Shown here piece after piece: positions 32,751-47,327 of a stretch of 64,000 nt of DNA; position 1 is the stretch's first letter; every line of letters begins with the position of its first letter. Both the position numbers and the translations under genes were made by a program. Under the pieces are notes generated by a model. That model saw only the letters and a program-made list of their open reading frames with translations, ran no database searches and had not been told where the DNA came from. This DNA comes from Morchella semilibera (taxonomy: Eukaryota > Ascomycota > Pezizomycetes > Pezizales > Morchellaceae): the NCBI GenBank assembly GCA_009192285.1, contig CM018603.1, positions 6,321,613 through 6,385,612 of the forward strand, read 5' to 3'.

Positions 32751-35406
32751 CCCCCTCTTCCTCCCCACAACCTACAGCCTCTCAACACATGACAGTGGTG
32801 GCCTCCTTTGTCCTTTTAACCTGGCCCGTACATCTGGAAAAAAAGATCAACCCTTTATACTTAACAGGCACCCTTATACAGCCCCTGGCCACGCAAGAAC
32901 CCGGCAAGCAACTGTATGCAACTACGCTTTGGAATTTGGGAGTTGTGTGTAGTGGATGACCCTCCCGCAGAAACATTAGAACCAAGACTCCCTGGCCAGT
33001 TGGCAAAGCCTTTAACATAACAGACAATCAATATTATATTGCCTATTTGAATTCCAAGTTTCTGACGCTTAGGAATCCGAACCGACCCTCCGCCCTCTGT
33101 TCAAATTCTTGAATCTAAATTCCTACTAGAGGTCATCCAGCAAGCCTTACCGGCCAAAGACCGTGTATATACATATAGATAGCCTAAGTCTAGAATTGAC
33201 TAAATGTATCCGGCCGGCCGCAACAATCACATGTATAATAGACCCTAAACAGGACTAATGTAGCTCTTTGTACCTAATTCAAAAAGGGAAGGTCTACTCG
33301 CCCCCAAAAAGGACTATTGATAACCTGAGTAGCAACCGCGCAGACTTTCCCTCCTGGAGAACAGCTAGTTAGAGAGATCCGAAAGAAGAATCTCTCGCCA
33401 CAAACAAAATGCTAGTACAGAACCCAATGGCCCCGTGATAACTGATCTATCGATGTTGTCCTTAAATTATTAATGGTAGATTTTTTTTTTTACAGCGACT
33501 ATATATATAGTCACGAGCCCAATCAATTGACTACTTAAAACCCCCCACAAGTGACAAATGGGCGCAATAAATGAATTAACGACAAGCGAGCTGTAATCAT
33601 ATAATATCACTCGGGGATACTGCGCTAGCTGAAAGGAGAAATTGTACGATGGTCTTGGCAGCCCTGTCAACTGCTTTCGTTGCCGAAGTTCCCGCAACAC
33701 CCAACTGCCATAGAGACCCGACCCTGGCAAGAGTCCCTATCGCTCCGAGTATATTACCACTCTCCCGGTTCAGTTCACGACTCCACCTATGCCGTCAAAC
33801 AGGTTTAAAATTACACCAGCGGAGTAATACAGAAAGTCTCGCAACAGATAGCGGTACGACCTGGGTAGAGGGTTTGATTATCTACGATGGGGCAGCGACC
33901 AGAATTATCCTCACGCTTGATACTTTGCGATATTTAGAACGGAACATATTCTAAGACCTTCAGAGTCTTTCAAAAAAACAGAAGTTTCTCCATACCAACC
34001 CTAGACCTCCTTGGGACCCAAGATCCAAGTATCACCATCTAGACCGTCCTTTATGTATTGTTCTAATAGCCTATAATATATATAAGATCTCGCCAAACAC
34101 TGATAGAAATAAAACGTTTCTCAGATCCTGGGGATGGAAGGGGTAAGATTCTGTTATAACCTACGGGTTGCATACATGTATGAGTTATCAAACGTTTCTC
34201 GGACAAACAATGAATACATGCTCGTATGCGGGGAATATGAAGTATAGAACCCTGCACCAGGACCAGGAGAGAAAAGGAATAAAAAAACGCCAAGAAACCA
34301 CCGGGCCGTCCCCCCTCTTGTCACTCACTCCATAGCTTCCTCGGAGAACCAGCCCCCATTTCCACCATTTCTAGGTTCTTGATCTCCAGATACATATTGA
34401 TTTTAAAGATGTATAATGTATAATAACAACTCGGGCCAGGCTACAGGTGCGTCACCCGCTAATTTTGCCGCACAAAAGGCGTTAGCAGGTCATAATTGGT
34501 TAATTTAATGGGTAAGTCTAAAAGAATTGTGTGGTTAATAGTAATTCTAATTCCTATCGTGCCGAGTTGTTATACTGTTAGGGTATCCAGAGAGACATTC
34601 AATGTGATACGTTTCAGATAATCAACTGCGTGGAGAGAAATAGCCTTTGCCATCCGAACAAACTTACTAGGATTCCCCAAACTTACAAAACGGTCACAGG
34701 GTAAATAAAGTGGAGGTTACATATAGTGAGATCAAGGATATTGCAACAAGCTTTGTTGCCTATTAGTGTGTAGCCAACAAAGACTAAAGTGACAATACGT
34801 GAACCTTTTAGTATCCGGCGAGTGATCAGGAGTGATTTAAGGCTCGTTTGAACAATATGCTTTGGACAGTTGTTATTAACCTCAAAGGCGTCGTTTCCCG
34901 GCCCATATGGTATCAAAAAATAGGCCAAAGTTTGTCTCCCAGCGCTAATTCCAATACACTCTACCCTAAGATTTATGGTTCCCTAAGGTAATACCACTCC
35001 CTAGTCGCCTACCAGTCGTCAAAATTTTACGATCAAATTTTTCCACAACGCTCTGCGGAAGAAATATGTCTGTCCCGTGTCATCTGAGTTTTATTTCTCA
35101 ATATATTTTTTTGTGGCGTAACCCCTTGTTTGCCTGCCACAAATTGCTTTTTCTTTCCCTCTGTATGTCCTATATTTTTTGCCTTGCAGCAGCCGCGAGT
35201 TCAGCCGAGATAATCAGCAGCCGGAGGCCCCCAGATCAACCGGAAATGCACTTGGGTAGAAAAAAGTCCCTAATACACACATAATAGCTTTTTATTTGCC
35301 CCTAAGTACACGTGGGCGAATTACCATTAAACCCAATATCGATTAATCGATTCTCAAGCTCAAGAGTTTCTCTCATACCTTTTCAACCGAGATTATTATG
35401 CATTTA

Positions 35407-35457
35407 TAAACGATGAACCCTGGGTATAACACCGTGCGGTGTTATAATGTTCGTTTA
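35407..35457. repeat. Long hairpin / palindrome
   Basis: The perfect arms TATAACACCG (35425-35434) and CGGTGTTATA (35437-35446) are separated by only two bases. They are flanked by an outer imperfect pair TAAACGATGAAC / GTTCGTTTA. It could extrude a cruciform or be the joined ends of a small transposon. Confidence 0.55.
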
Positions 35458-37756
35458 GATAACCGGCGAGTTCAGCGCCTAGAAATGATTGACTCGAGCC
35501 AGTCTGTTACTACTGAAATCCAGCGTCGCCACCCGCAGGAAGACATACGAAAACGCAATGCGGGCCATTCTATTGATTGGCCCCGGAAAGGCAATGAGAC
35601 ATGTTTTCATGAGTTATTCCGGCCACTCCTGAAGTTGGTAGGTATATGTAAATAGTTAGCCAATATAAAAGACTTTCCGTCGCACAACATTAAGGCAAAG
35701 TTTCGGTGTATGGGGCCTAATTATGAATTCGATCATTCGGCCGCCCGGGAGATATCCAATACTGAACACCGTTTTTAATGAAGAGGACCGTGCCCGCACA
35801 TAATCCGGGGATATGTCTGGGCATGTCTGTCGTTAATACCCCCACGACGGTGACACGATCCCTTGAAATCCATGGTAATACTTTTTCAACACAGCACCTA
35901 AATGTTTACCTACTGCATGATCGGGCTGGGCCGGATGTGCATGTAGGCACCAAGATCCCCCATCTCGCTTCGTTTTCTCTCTCCAGTCAGTCTGCAGCTC
36001 ATGAAACCAGCGAGTAATATAAGCTGGAAATGAGCAAGTACTTAGAAATGAAAACCGATCGCCGTGCAAAAGGGCCTCTCAACTACCCGGGGTCTGCCCC
36101 CAGTCCCATCTATGCTGTTTAGCACCGGATCACCATACCTATAGGCACCGTTCATGTTCTTGGGGTAAGCTCGCTGAAGGTCTGACGAGGGAACAATCCT
36201 TTAACGCATGATCCTGCAGTGTTGTCTGCGGTGTACCCTCCGGAGTCTCAAGGTTAGTTCATTTAATCGCGTACACTATTAAAATTAAGTTGGGAACTCT
36301 AACATCCCATCTGCTGCAGCAGCTGGTGTCCCGGCCAACATTGCTGGAACAATCTCCACAGGTGCAGCTCCGCAAATGTGTAATTCATCTGTAGAAGCCA
36401 CGAGTGATGACGCGTGAACAAGCAAGGTGGAGATCGAACAATGGATGAAGGACCTCGATGTCTAACAGCAAATCGGCTAAGTGCTGTATATGTACGCAAG
36501 ATATGTACGGTGGGCGTTTTAGAAGAGATGGGCCGGGAACTCGGGCCCCAGAGATAAAGGCTGGATTGAAGTTGTTTCTACCTAGATGGGATGTTGTTCA
36601 AACGGTTTATAGTTACATGTACTCAAGTACTTGTATACTCTATGTAGCGATAGAATCTGTTGTTAATACATAACGGCACATACAATTAAGGCCAACAATA
36701 TCAGCCGAGGTCATAGAATGTCACTCAGATGATGCGACTCCCAATCTAGAGCGCGGAAATTTCTAATGCTTAAACTCCCACCACCATCCAGAGACCTGCA
36801 CCCTTCCCCAACAGAGAAACCCCGCACTCTGCACACTCCCAAAAAGCGAGCTCATATAGAGTATGCAATTTCAAGTTACGAACTAAACTGTCATTTCTCA
36901 TGACCTAATCCAATGTGAGAAAGAAAAGCTAAAGTGCCACCCAAAAACGTGAAGCAAAAAGGAAGAAAAAAACAATGAGACGGCCCGCCACCTAGACGAT
37001 AGATCAATACTTACCAACCAAATAACCAATCGGATATAAAGATAGAGATGGAGACGGAGATAGAGATAGAGATAGAGAAAGATAAGTGCTATCTAAAAGT
37101 ACAGTACTAAAATCCGAGGCGGAAAAAAAGAGAGGAAAGAAAAGAAAAAAAAAAGGGGGGGGGGGAGGAAGGAAAAAAACAACAGGCAACGTATTAATGC
37201 ATATCCATGCACATCAGTTAAGTACAATCAATAATCAGGCCCGAGAACAGTCGAAAAAAACCCATAGCCAGCGAACAAGAGGAAACATAGGTCCCGTTAT
37301 GTACAGTATATGGTGACTGATTAACCTCCGTCAAAGCCACCATATACTTTTCGGGAGAGAAAAAACCAACCACCCAGGTCTCTGCTAATAAGAAAAATGT
37401 ATCAAGAATAAGAACTAAAGAACTCAACATCGACATGGACACACAAGGAATAGGATACAAGGTGCATTTATGAGGAACGTAAAAGGTATCATATCAGGGA
37501 AAGAGTAAAGTCGAAAGTACTCTTCTGGCTTCCCGTCTGCCCATTGAAATTTAGACAAATATAAGAGAAAAAGAGAAGAAAAAAAACCACGATTTAGCCA
37601 ACCAACCCCAGACCACACCACTTCCAACTACACCACGCGCCGTCAGACACCAACTTCCCAACTCCCAATGCCTGAATCCAAAACAAATGCCCTTTTTTTT
37701 TTTTGCGAATTTTCTGGCCTTTGAGTCCTTTCTATATTGCGACTTATAGGCGATAA

Positions 37757-40309
<2,553 letters not shown>

Positions 40310-43300
40310 CTACAGTAAGAGAAATGCCCGGACCAATGCCACTAGCCGTTGATTGCGGTCTTCTTTTTTATTGTAGTAGGCGTGGTTATCGGTAAGTCTG
40401 TTATGGGGAGGGGGGCGATGCAGTCGAGATACTTGGTAAGGAGGGAATGTGGACTCTTTCAATAGTAGGAGAGAGTAGCAAAGGACCGCGTGCATTCAGC
40501 TGACTTCGTGTTGTTGAACAGCAGTCAGATCCAACTGTCTTGGGGTCACAGTTGGCGGGCGGAGAGCAGCAGCAGCGACTCGGTAGCTGTTCCGACTCAG
40601 GGGGGGGGGGGTGTGGGCTTCTGCTGTGTGGATACGTAATTAGACGGAGCAACTTCACAACTGGAGACCGGAGAAGGGAGGGAGCGATGGGACTTTAGAA
40701 AAGATGTTATTTCTTTGAGTGGGAACACAAGATGACTTTTAGGGCTCTCCACTCTGTGTATTTTTTTTTCTTTACTTTTTTTTCCTTTGGTATTGTCTCA
40801 CTTCTACCCTTTACTTTTTCTCACTTCTTTTCTGTCTTTTCCTTTCTTTTTTACGTTGTGGATTCAGACAGGGAGAACCGCTGGAGCGGGGGGAAAACGA
40901 ATAGCAGCTTTAGTGGGTGAAGAAGGCGAGATGACAGCCAAAAACAGGCAGCGTTGATCGAATCGAGACTTGCACAACACCAATGCCTTGCAGCCAGAAG
41001 AAGCTTCGTGGGCAGGGAAAAGAGTAAGTACAAAATCAATACAACCAAGAGCCGAAAAAGCAGTATCCCCCGGTTGAGGTAGCCCGTCGGCTTAGGTTGT
41101 GGCTTGTCCCAGCAACGTCCTCCGGTGCTCCGCTCTTGCTGTACCGTGGAGCAAATGCTTCGCTCGGATCGTCTTTGCGACTCCCCCCCCCCCTTCCCAA
41201 ATATAAGCCTCCCTCCCCAGATGGTTCATCCAAACGGCTGCCCCAATTACGATGGATACCTCCACTTCGCCTCACCCCACTCTACTCAGTTAATGTTTGG
41301 GTTAAAATCTAGAAGTGGGGTGTGGGAACTTGATGCACCGTGGACTGGGATTCGGCAGGTATGGGTAGAGTATGTAGGCACATTTAGATGTGGATGGATG
41401 GGTGAAATCGGTGGGCCAAATGCAGATAGAGTGGAGTGGAGAGGCGAAAGATACAATAATCCTCTAATGATCGCTACCGAGTACCGAGTGACAGGCCCGG
41501 CTACTTCCTGATTGTTCTTGCGGCGGTGTTTCCTTTTGGTTTGCCGACCCTATAATCAGGACTGGTCCATTTAATATCATAATTTACATGTATGTGCGGT
41601 CCCCCCCAACGTGAGCGGCGGAATGAGCGTTAAACGAGCCAAACAAGCCTGGTTAACAATCAGAACCAGAAGATGGACAGCATGTTGAGTGTAGAGAGCA
41701 CATACATGTACTTGGTTTGGTATCGAGACCAGCAAACCAAACACAGCATATACGTAAAAAGAGAGGGGAGTGAATTCTCTCTTTTTCTTCCTCCATGCTT
41801 ACGCCCTGGAGAGTGACATGCCCCAGGCACGGGTAAGACACGAGAACCGTTTCTGTCTCAGAAGAAGCCACAATTTTAAGGTAACTCAGGGAGTTACGTT
41901 AAATGCGGATGCGCTTCCGTTGTGTTGTGTGAGGGCATCTCTCCGGCTCCGGCAACAAATGCAAGAAAAAGAAGGCTGATACACTGGGATGTGTCTTCAT
42001 TCTTGATTACCTGCTTTTACTGTCTTGGATGAGCCTGTTATCTACTCTTCATGACCTCTTTTTCTCCCCACACAAAAATGGGTGAGGTCAAGTTTTCGAG
42101 GAAATGAGCGTAGGTAGAGATTGCTGAATAATTTGGTCTCGGAAGTTAACCGGAGCACCCCCATGCCCAGGCACCAAAAACTACATGTATTAACTAGCTG
42201 ATCGCCCTGATTATCCGGGGATTTCAAACACTAGAGAGTACGATACCGGTAAGCGTCGGCGCTTGACCCAAAAAAGTCTTTTGGGCCACAACCTGTAACT
42301 GCTAGGATTACTTTACAGAAATGCTGACCTACCCTCAAACCAGGGCTGTTATGGACACCAGACAGTCTGAGTATTAAGAGTAACTTAGCCCTCAGCAGTG
42401 CACCGTATCTCATCCTATCCTACGGAAATCTCGGCAAGCTTCAATAGCTGTAATCTGATTTCTTATGTTTGGGTCTTTGGCATGGCATCATCTCCCGCCC
42501 AGCCCTAACCCTCATGATAAGTTTCTTACGTTACACACCCAATTTGGGCACTCACCCCATTTATCCGTCAGTTACAGCCCTACCTAGATCTTAAACGATG
42601 CTATTTTGGGGGGGAGGGGGGGGGTTTCGTTTAACATTCGCTCCATGGTATCCCTTCGCCTGGGTTGTCATATCATTTACTAGAGCCAACCGGCCAGTCG
42701 CAGGCATGTACACGAGCATGTATGTAGGCATTTGGCGTCATTTTATCCCAATACACTCTATCTGGGGACAAGGCCTTCCCTGTGACGGGTGTGCTCCATC
42801 TTACTTAACCGACTTATTGGATCATGCACCAGATCGTGAGCAGCACTATAACAGGTAGAGTACATGTACCTACCTTGAGGGAACGAGTGGCAAGGGCACC
42901 TCGGTCGAGAAATATATTGAATCTACTCGTCTTCGCTTCATGCACCCGAAAAGAAGTTATTATGCGTGCTCTATCGTACATATATAAATTAAACAAAAAA
43001 GAAACAGGAGTTGCTTTTCGTTCGTGCTCGTGGCCCATGAGGGTTTTTGGGTGGGGGGATCACAAACACGCCGGGGTGTGCTGCAAACTTTAAGATGCAT
43101 ACATACATACTACCAAGGAAAGGCGCCGCAGAGAAACGGCATTCTCGGTATATCCCGCCTGTGGGTGCGTTCCCGCACGTCCGTTCTGCCGTGCTCCGAG
43201 AAAAAAAAAATAAAAAAAAATAGGACCTCCCATGAGCTTCAAGAAAGATACGATCGTCGACCAACAGAGACAAGTAATATGTGATGCAGTTTCACACAAC

Positions 43301-44607
43301 GGGGCATCAATTCTACACACAAGAGATATTCTTGCTGGATATCGTAGAGTATTTAGGCATGTATACATATGTATGTTTGTCTAGATATAGACCCCAGTAA
43401 AATAACGAAGGCGGATGAGAAGGAACCCAGAAGAAAAATCTCCGAGGATAAGGTGCAAGATCCTACACGGCTCGTTTGCATCCTGAACATCTTCCGCTTT
43501 CCGCCGTTGTCACCTCCTCGGTCAACTTTGAAGCAGAGTATGGAACAAGGTTTAAGCCAAGATGTTGAGTGTGGTTGCACTGCCTCTGGCCCCTGCTGCA
43601 TGTTGGATTTGGCTGGCAAATATCCGAGTCGACAGAGGTGGGGAATGATTCCCATTGGACATCTGAAGCATTGAAAGGGAGTTCCGGGAATTTTCTTTCT
43701 CACTCGGGTGGTCGGTATCAACATGTACTCTGCCCAACTCAGCAGTAGTAATCGAGACGAACTTTGCATCACCGGTCCCCAACTGAATTCCTTTCCTTCG
43801 TTATTTCCTCGGAAGGTTCCTCCAGTGGAACCTGCAGTCCATATGTACAGCATTATTTTATATTTGCACCTTTACGTTAGCCTGAGGGTGAAGAGTAGAA
43901 GAGTTTGAAAGGACCCCGAGAATAACGGTAGATAAGAACTCCAGAGAACACCCGGCTCTCTCATCATTTCTCACTTCTGGTTCACGAACGAGCCCTGGAC
44001 ATTCTTATCTCACCCCACGGCGCAGTCTAGGCCGAGTCTTGTGCTCCTTCCTATTTACCAGCCAGTCTCTGCACCACTTGACTACATGTATCATACGATA
44101 TTGCAAGATGAACCTATTAAACAGCCAATCGGTATTCTCCAGAGCCTGTGACTGGCCAGAGCGTGGTTTATAGAGACACATACATAGAGTGGTGGAGTAG
44201 CTAATAACTTACATGTAATTACATGTACTGTATGCCAACATATGAACGTGTTGCTTGCCCCGAAAAGTCTAACCTATTCCTAAAGAATAGAATAGGTACG
44301 CTTTGAGCCACCATCGGGCATTATTCCCAGATTGCCTGATTGCCAGCGAGTTCTATATTTCGGCGAACTGGACACTTTTTTCCCATGATGATGATGATGT
44401 GGTCGGTTGCAGCCGAACGAACCGAAACGCAAATCACATATAGGGTTACATGTAATCAGTCGCCTTAAAATCAACTGCTACATACATGTACTTCCTTGGC
44501 CTTCTCTCATCAGATTCCCGTTACCATGATCCTAACTCCCGATGAAGGGATGAATGAAATGAGCACCGATTCGACCGCGCAACAGTTGCAATAACTGTTC
44601 AGCACAA

Positions 44608-44702
44608 ACGTGCACTTTTTCCAATCAACCACTCCACAAGGTGTGCCGTGGTCGGTTGGACCTGTAAATGAAGTTTAGGTGCTCAGATTTAAAAAGTGCC
44701 GT
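44608..44702. repeat. Inverted-repeat candidate, 95 bp
   Basis: The ends ACGTGCACTTTTT and AAAAAGTGCCGT are inverted with one or two mismatches. Internal inverted pairs (CCAATCAACCAC / GTGGTCGGTTGG, and GTGCCGTGG / CCACGGCAC, the latter reaching just beyond 44702) overlap it. It could be a small decayed MITE; no target duplication is seen. Confidence 0.3.
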
Positions 44703-45184
44703 CCACGGCACTGCTCATGCCTGCATACATGTATGTATGTATGTACCTCCTACAAGCTGTCAAGCCGACTTTTAATGTACTAGGCAAATATTCCCATTGT
44801 GATACTCAGTTTTTTTCCCGCAGAAAGGCGTCCGTGATGCGAGTTTCTCCGTTAACTTTATTTCAACCTCTGTTTCGTATGATTACTATTGGCGAGATTT
44901 ACTGAGTGGTCTCTGAATGGAGGATGACATAGTCATTGGCAAGGGATTCTCCCCTGCAGCAAGCGCACAACTAGAGTACAAATACCAAATGCCACCTACA
45001 ATATACTGCTAGTGACAATATTCTTCATGTTGCTCCTCTATTCTTCACCTTGTGTGTTAGTTCCAGAGCCTTAATAGCTTACGTGTAATACAATTTATAG
45101 TTGGTGCGGAACACCCAGAGTTTTAAGAACATTTGCGCAATCATGAACGCGCAATTCTCATCATTCATACATATATTCGAGGCG

Positions 45185-45263
45185 TACTACGGGTAAGGCT
45201 GTAGACACCTACTGCTGTTGCAACCACGGCCACTATCTACAGACTTACCCCACAACCGTAGTA
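45185..45263. mobile_element. Small foldback element, copy B (79 bp)
   Basis: The arms match copy A at 28165. The left arm reads TACTACGGGTAAGGCTGTAGACA. The complement of the right arm reads TACTACGGTTGTGG, then GGTAAGTCTGTAGATAGTGG. The left arm lacks about six bases present in the right. TA lies at both termini. Sharing arms, TA ends and size with copy A marks this as a repeat family rather than chance. Confidence 0.6.
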
Positions 45264-47327
45264 CAACATGTAGTATCAAACTCAGGGCATTCAACATTAC
45301 TACTCAGCCTTTAACCAATATCCTCACTATCTTTACGCACCCTAAAAAAGAATCTCTCAAACTCTCTCTCAAGAGCCCCACGGGGCATGTACTAAAGCAA
45401 TTCTGCCATCTTACTTTGGGAACTCATCAGTCCCCCCAATAGGATGACCCCGAAAACCACCGATAAACCCCCACCTGAACTTTTGGGCAGCACGGTATGT
45501 GTGGGCTCCTTTATGGGAGTAATAGTGGGTTATCGCCTGTTTATTAATATAAGGAGTATGTTCGATATAAATTATACAAGAGGCTCCCCGAAACGAATGA
45601 TTTTGAAGAAGTATGTAGGTAAAATTCGGACTAAATTGAGATCCCAGGTGTCTCCCAACGAGATGGTGAAGAGAAGTTTTAAAGGCTGTTACTCTAATGC
45701 CTCGGGGGGGGGGGGGCTAATTCGAGACCTCTAGCCCCTTATCTATTTATACTTCATACATGCATATTCGGGACCTCTTAAGAAAAGATAGGGTTGAAAT
45801 AAAGTATAAAAAACAGGCGCTTATATCAACACGGTTGATATCACAGCCAAAATAGAGGATTACATACTGAAATCCGTAGGATACCGCAGGCACAAGGGAT
45901 ACAATATGAAAAAATTGGGTGAAATTACTAACATAGGAGTACGGAAACTAAACCGGAATTAGGGGAAGAGTACTGTACCAATATTATACTCTTACCGCCT
46001 TGCTTATGGTGACCCCACCCCTCCTTTTGGTACTATACATTTGGTTTATTCTAAAACCTTTGACCAAGATAGAGCAGAAACGTGCGAACTTTATAGTATA
46101 TATGTATAATAAACGCAGCGAACTGCCTATCCTCACCTAAAATTGAGATGACATGATATTTATGCATGAGGGATTCTCTAAAGGTCTTACACATCCGCCA
46201 GATAGCCAGGCCTTATGTAGAAACAAATAAGACATTCCGTGTCCTCATGGAAGTGACATTTATACCGGACAACAATACTAGGCACTTGTCTAGTGACTAA
46301 ATATTTTTTGACTTCCCCCCAACCAACATGTTCTGTGGGATATTTAGCGAGTGATATATTGTGACGGAAATACGGTTTGTTGTTGAATCATTTATTGTGT
46401 GAGACAGAAATATGAGGATACATTCTGCCACGCAAGGCGTAAGATCCAAGATACGTCAAGCAGGACAGCTAACGAATAAGAGCCTGACAAATAAGAGGAT
46501 GGGCACCTAGTATAAGGGTTGGCTGTAGAGCATCATAGGTCGCTTCCTTCTTTCTTTTTAGGGGCGATTAGTGATCGAAAGGTTCGCGATATTTACACAA
46601 ATGCAGACATATGTGTATTCAATTGGTTACCTTTAACTCTCTGGCAGCGGCAGCCCTGGATGCATACAGGTATTGTACCTTCCAGGAAAGGGGTAAAGCA
46701 AGTTATCACGTGATCCAGTACAATTGTTTCAACGGCAGAACTCGGGGCATGTTATAACTTATAAGCATAGATGGATACTTGTTGAGACCCAATAATTTAC
46801 AAGTCTGATCTTCTTAACTTAGGGCGGGTGCGGATTATATATGTAGTTATAGGTACCATCCATACCCGTACATGTATGATTCAGGATTTACATTCGTTTT
46901 TATTAGTGAATCCTCGTCTCCGCCCTCTCTTCATGTTTCAGAAAATCTGGGTATGAGCCTGGCGCAATCGATTGTTGTTGAAACCCAGGTTAGCCCAAGC
47001 TCAACCGTTACACGTCACGTGAAGTGAGATTATGATAGGCAGCGGGCCTGCCAAGGACCTTCAGGTCCACGACCACTGTAAAGCCCCTCCTCCTTTGATT
47101 CCGATCCCGAATAAACCGTCTCCCGCTCTGACGTCTATAGCCGTTGTTTTACTTCTGTTTCGATCATTCACTCCCCCATCCCGTCCCTTGTCTACTCCCT
47201 TAACCCCGACATCCCCGTTACGCGTTACATAACCCCTCAATCAGCAGCAGCAGCAGCTCGGTCTTGCCGGTGAACCCTTTCCTTTTTACTTTTTTTGCTA
47301 TCTTTCTACAGTATAATAGAGTCAAAA

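Larger units (their letters stand above)
31342..37756. other. Long gene-free spacer
   Basis: About 6.4 kb of AT-rich DNA in which I recognise no gene. It contains a pol III-like unit (32675-32750), a hairpin at 35407-35457, a direct repeat of AAACGTTTCTC about 80 bp apart (34112 and 34193), a short alanine-rich reading fragment near 36305-36420 too small to call, TACATGTA at 34173 and 36614, and GATAGA and A/G runs near 37040-37170. Confidence 0.6.

Noticed and set aside
33649-33954. Plus-strand frame of 101 codons in a gene-free spacer as a mobile-element relic
   Set aside because: I could match it to no protein family, and there are no terminal repeats around it.
36305-36420. Short Ala/Gly/Thr-rich frame ending SSVEATSDDA
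   Set aside because: Too short, with no ATG and no splice context. It could be a decayed gene fragment but cannot be supported.
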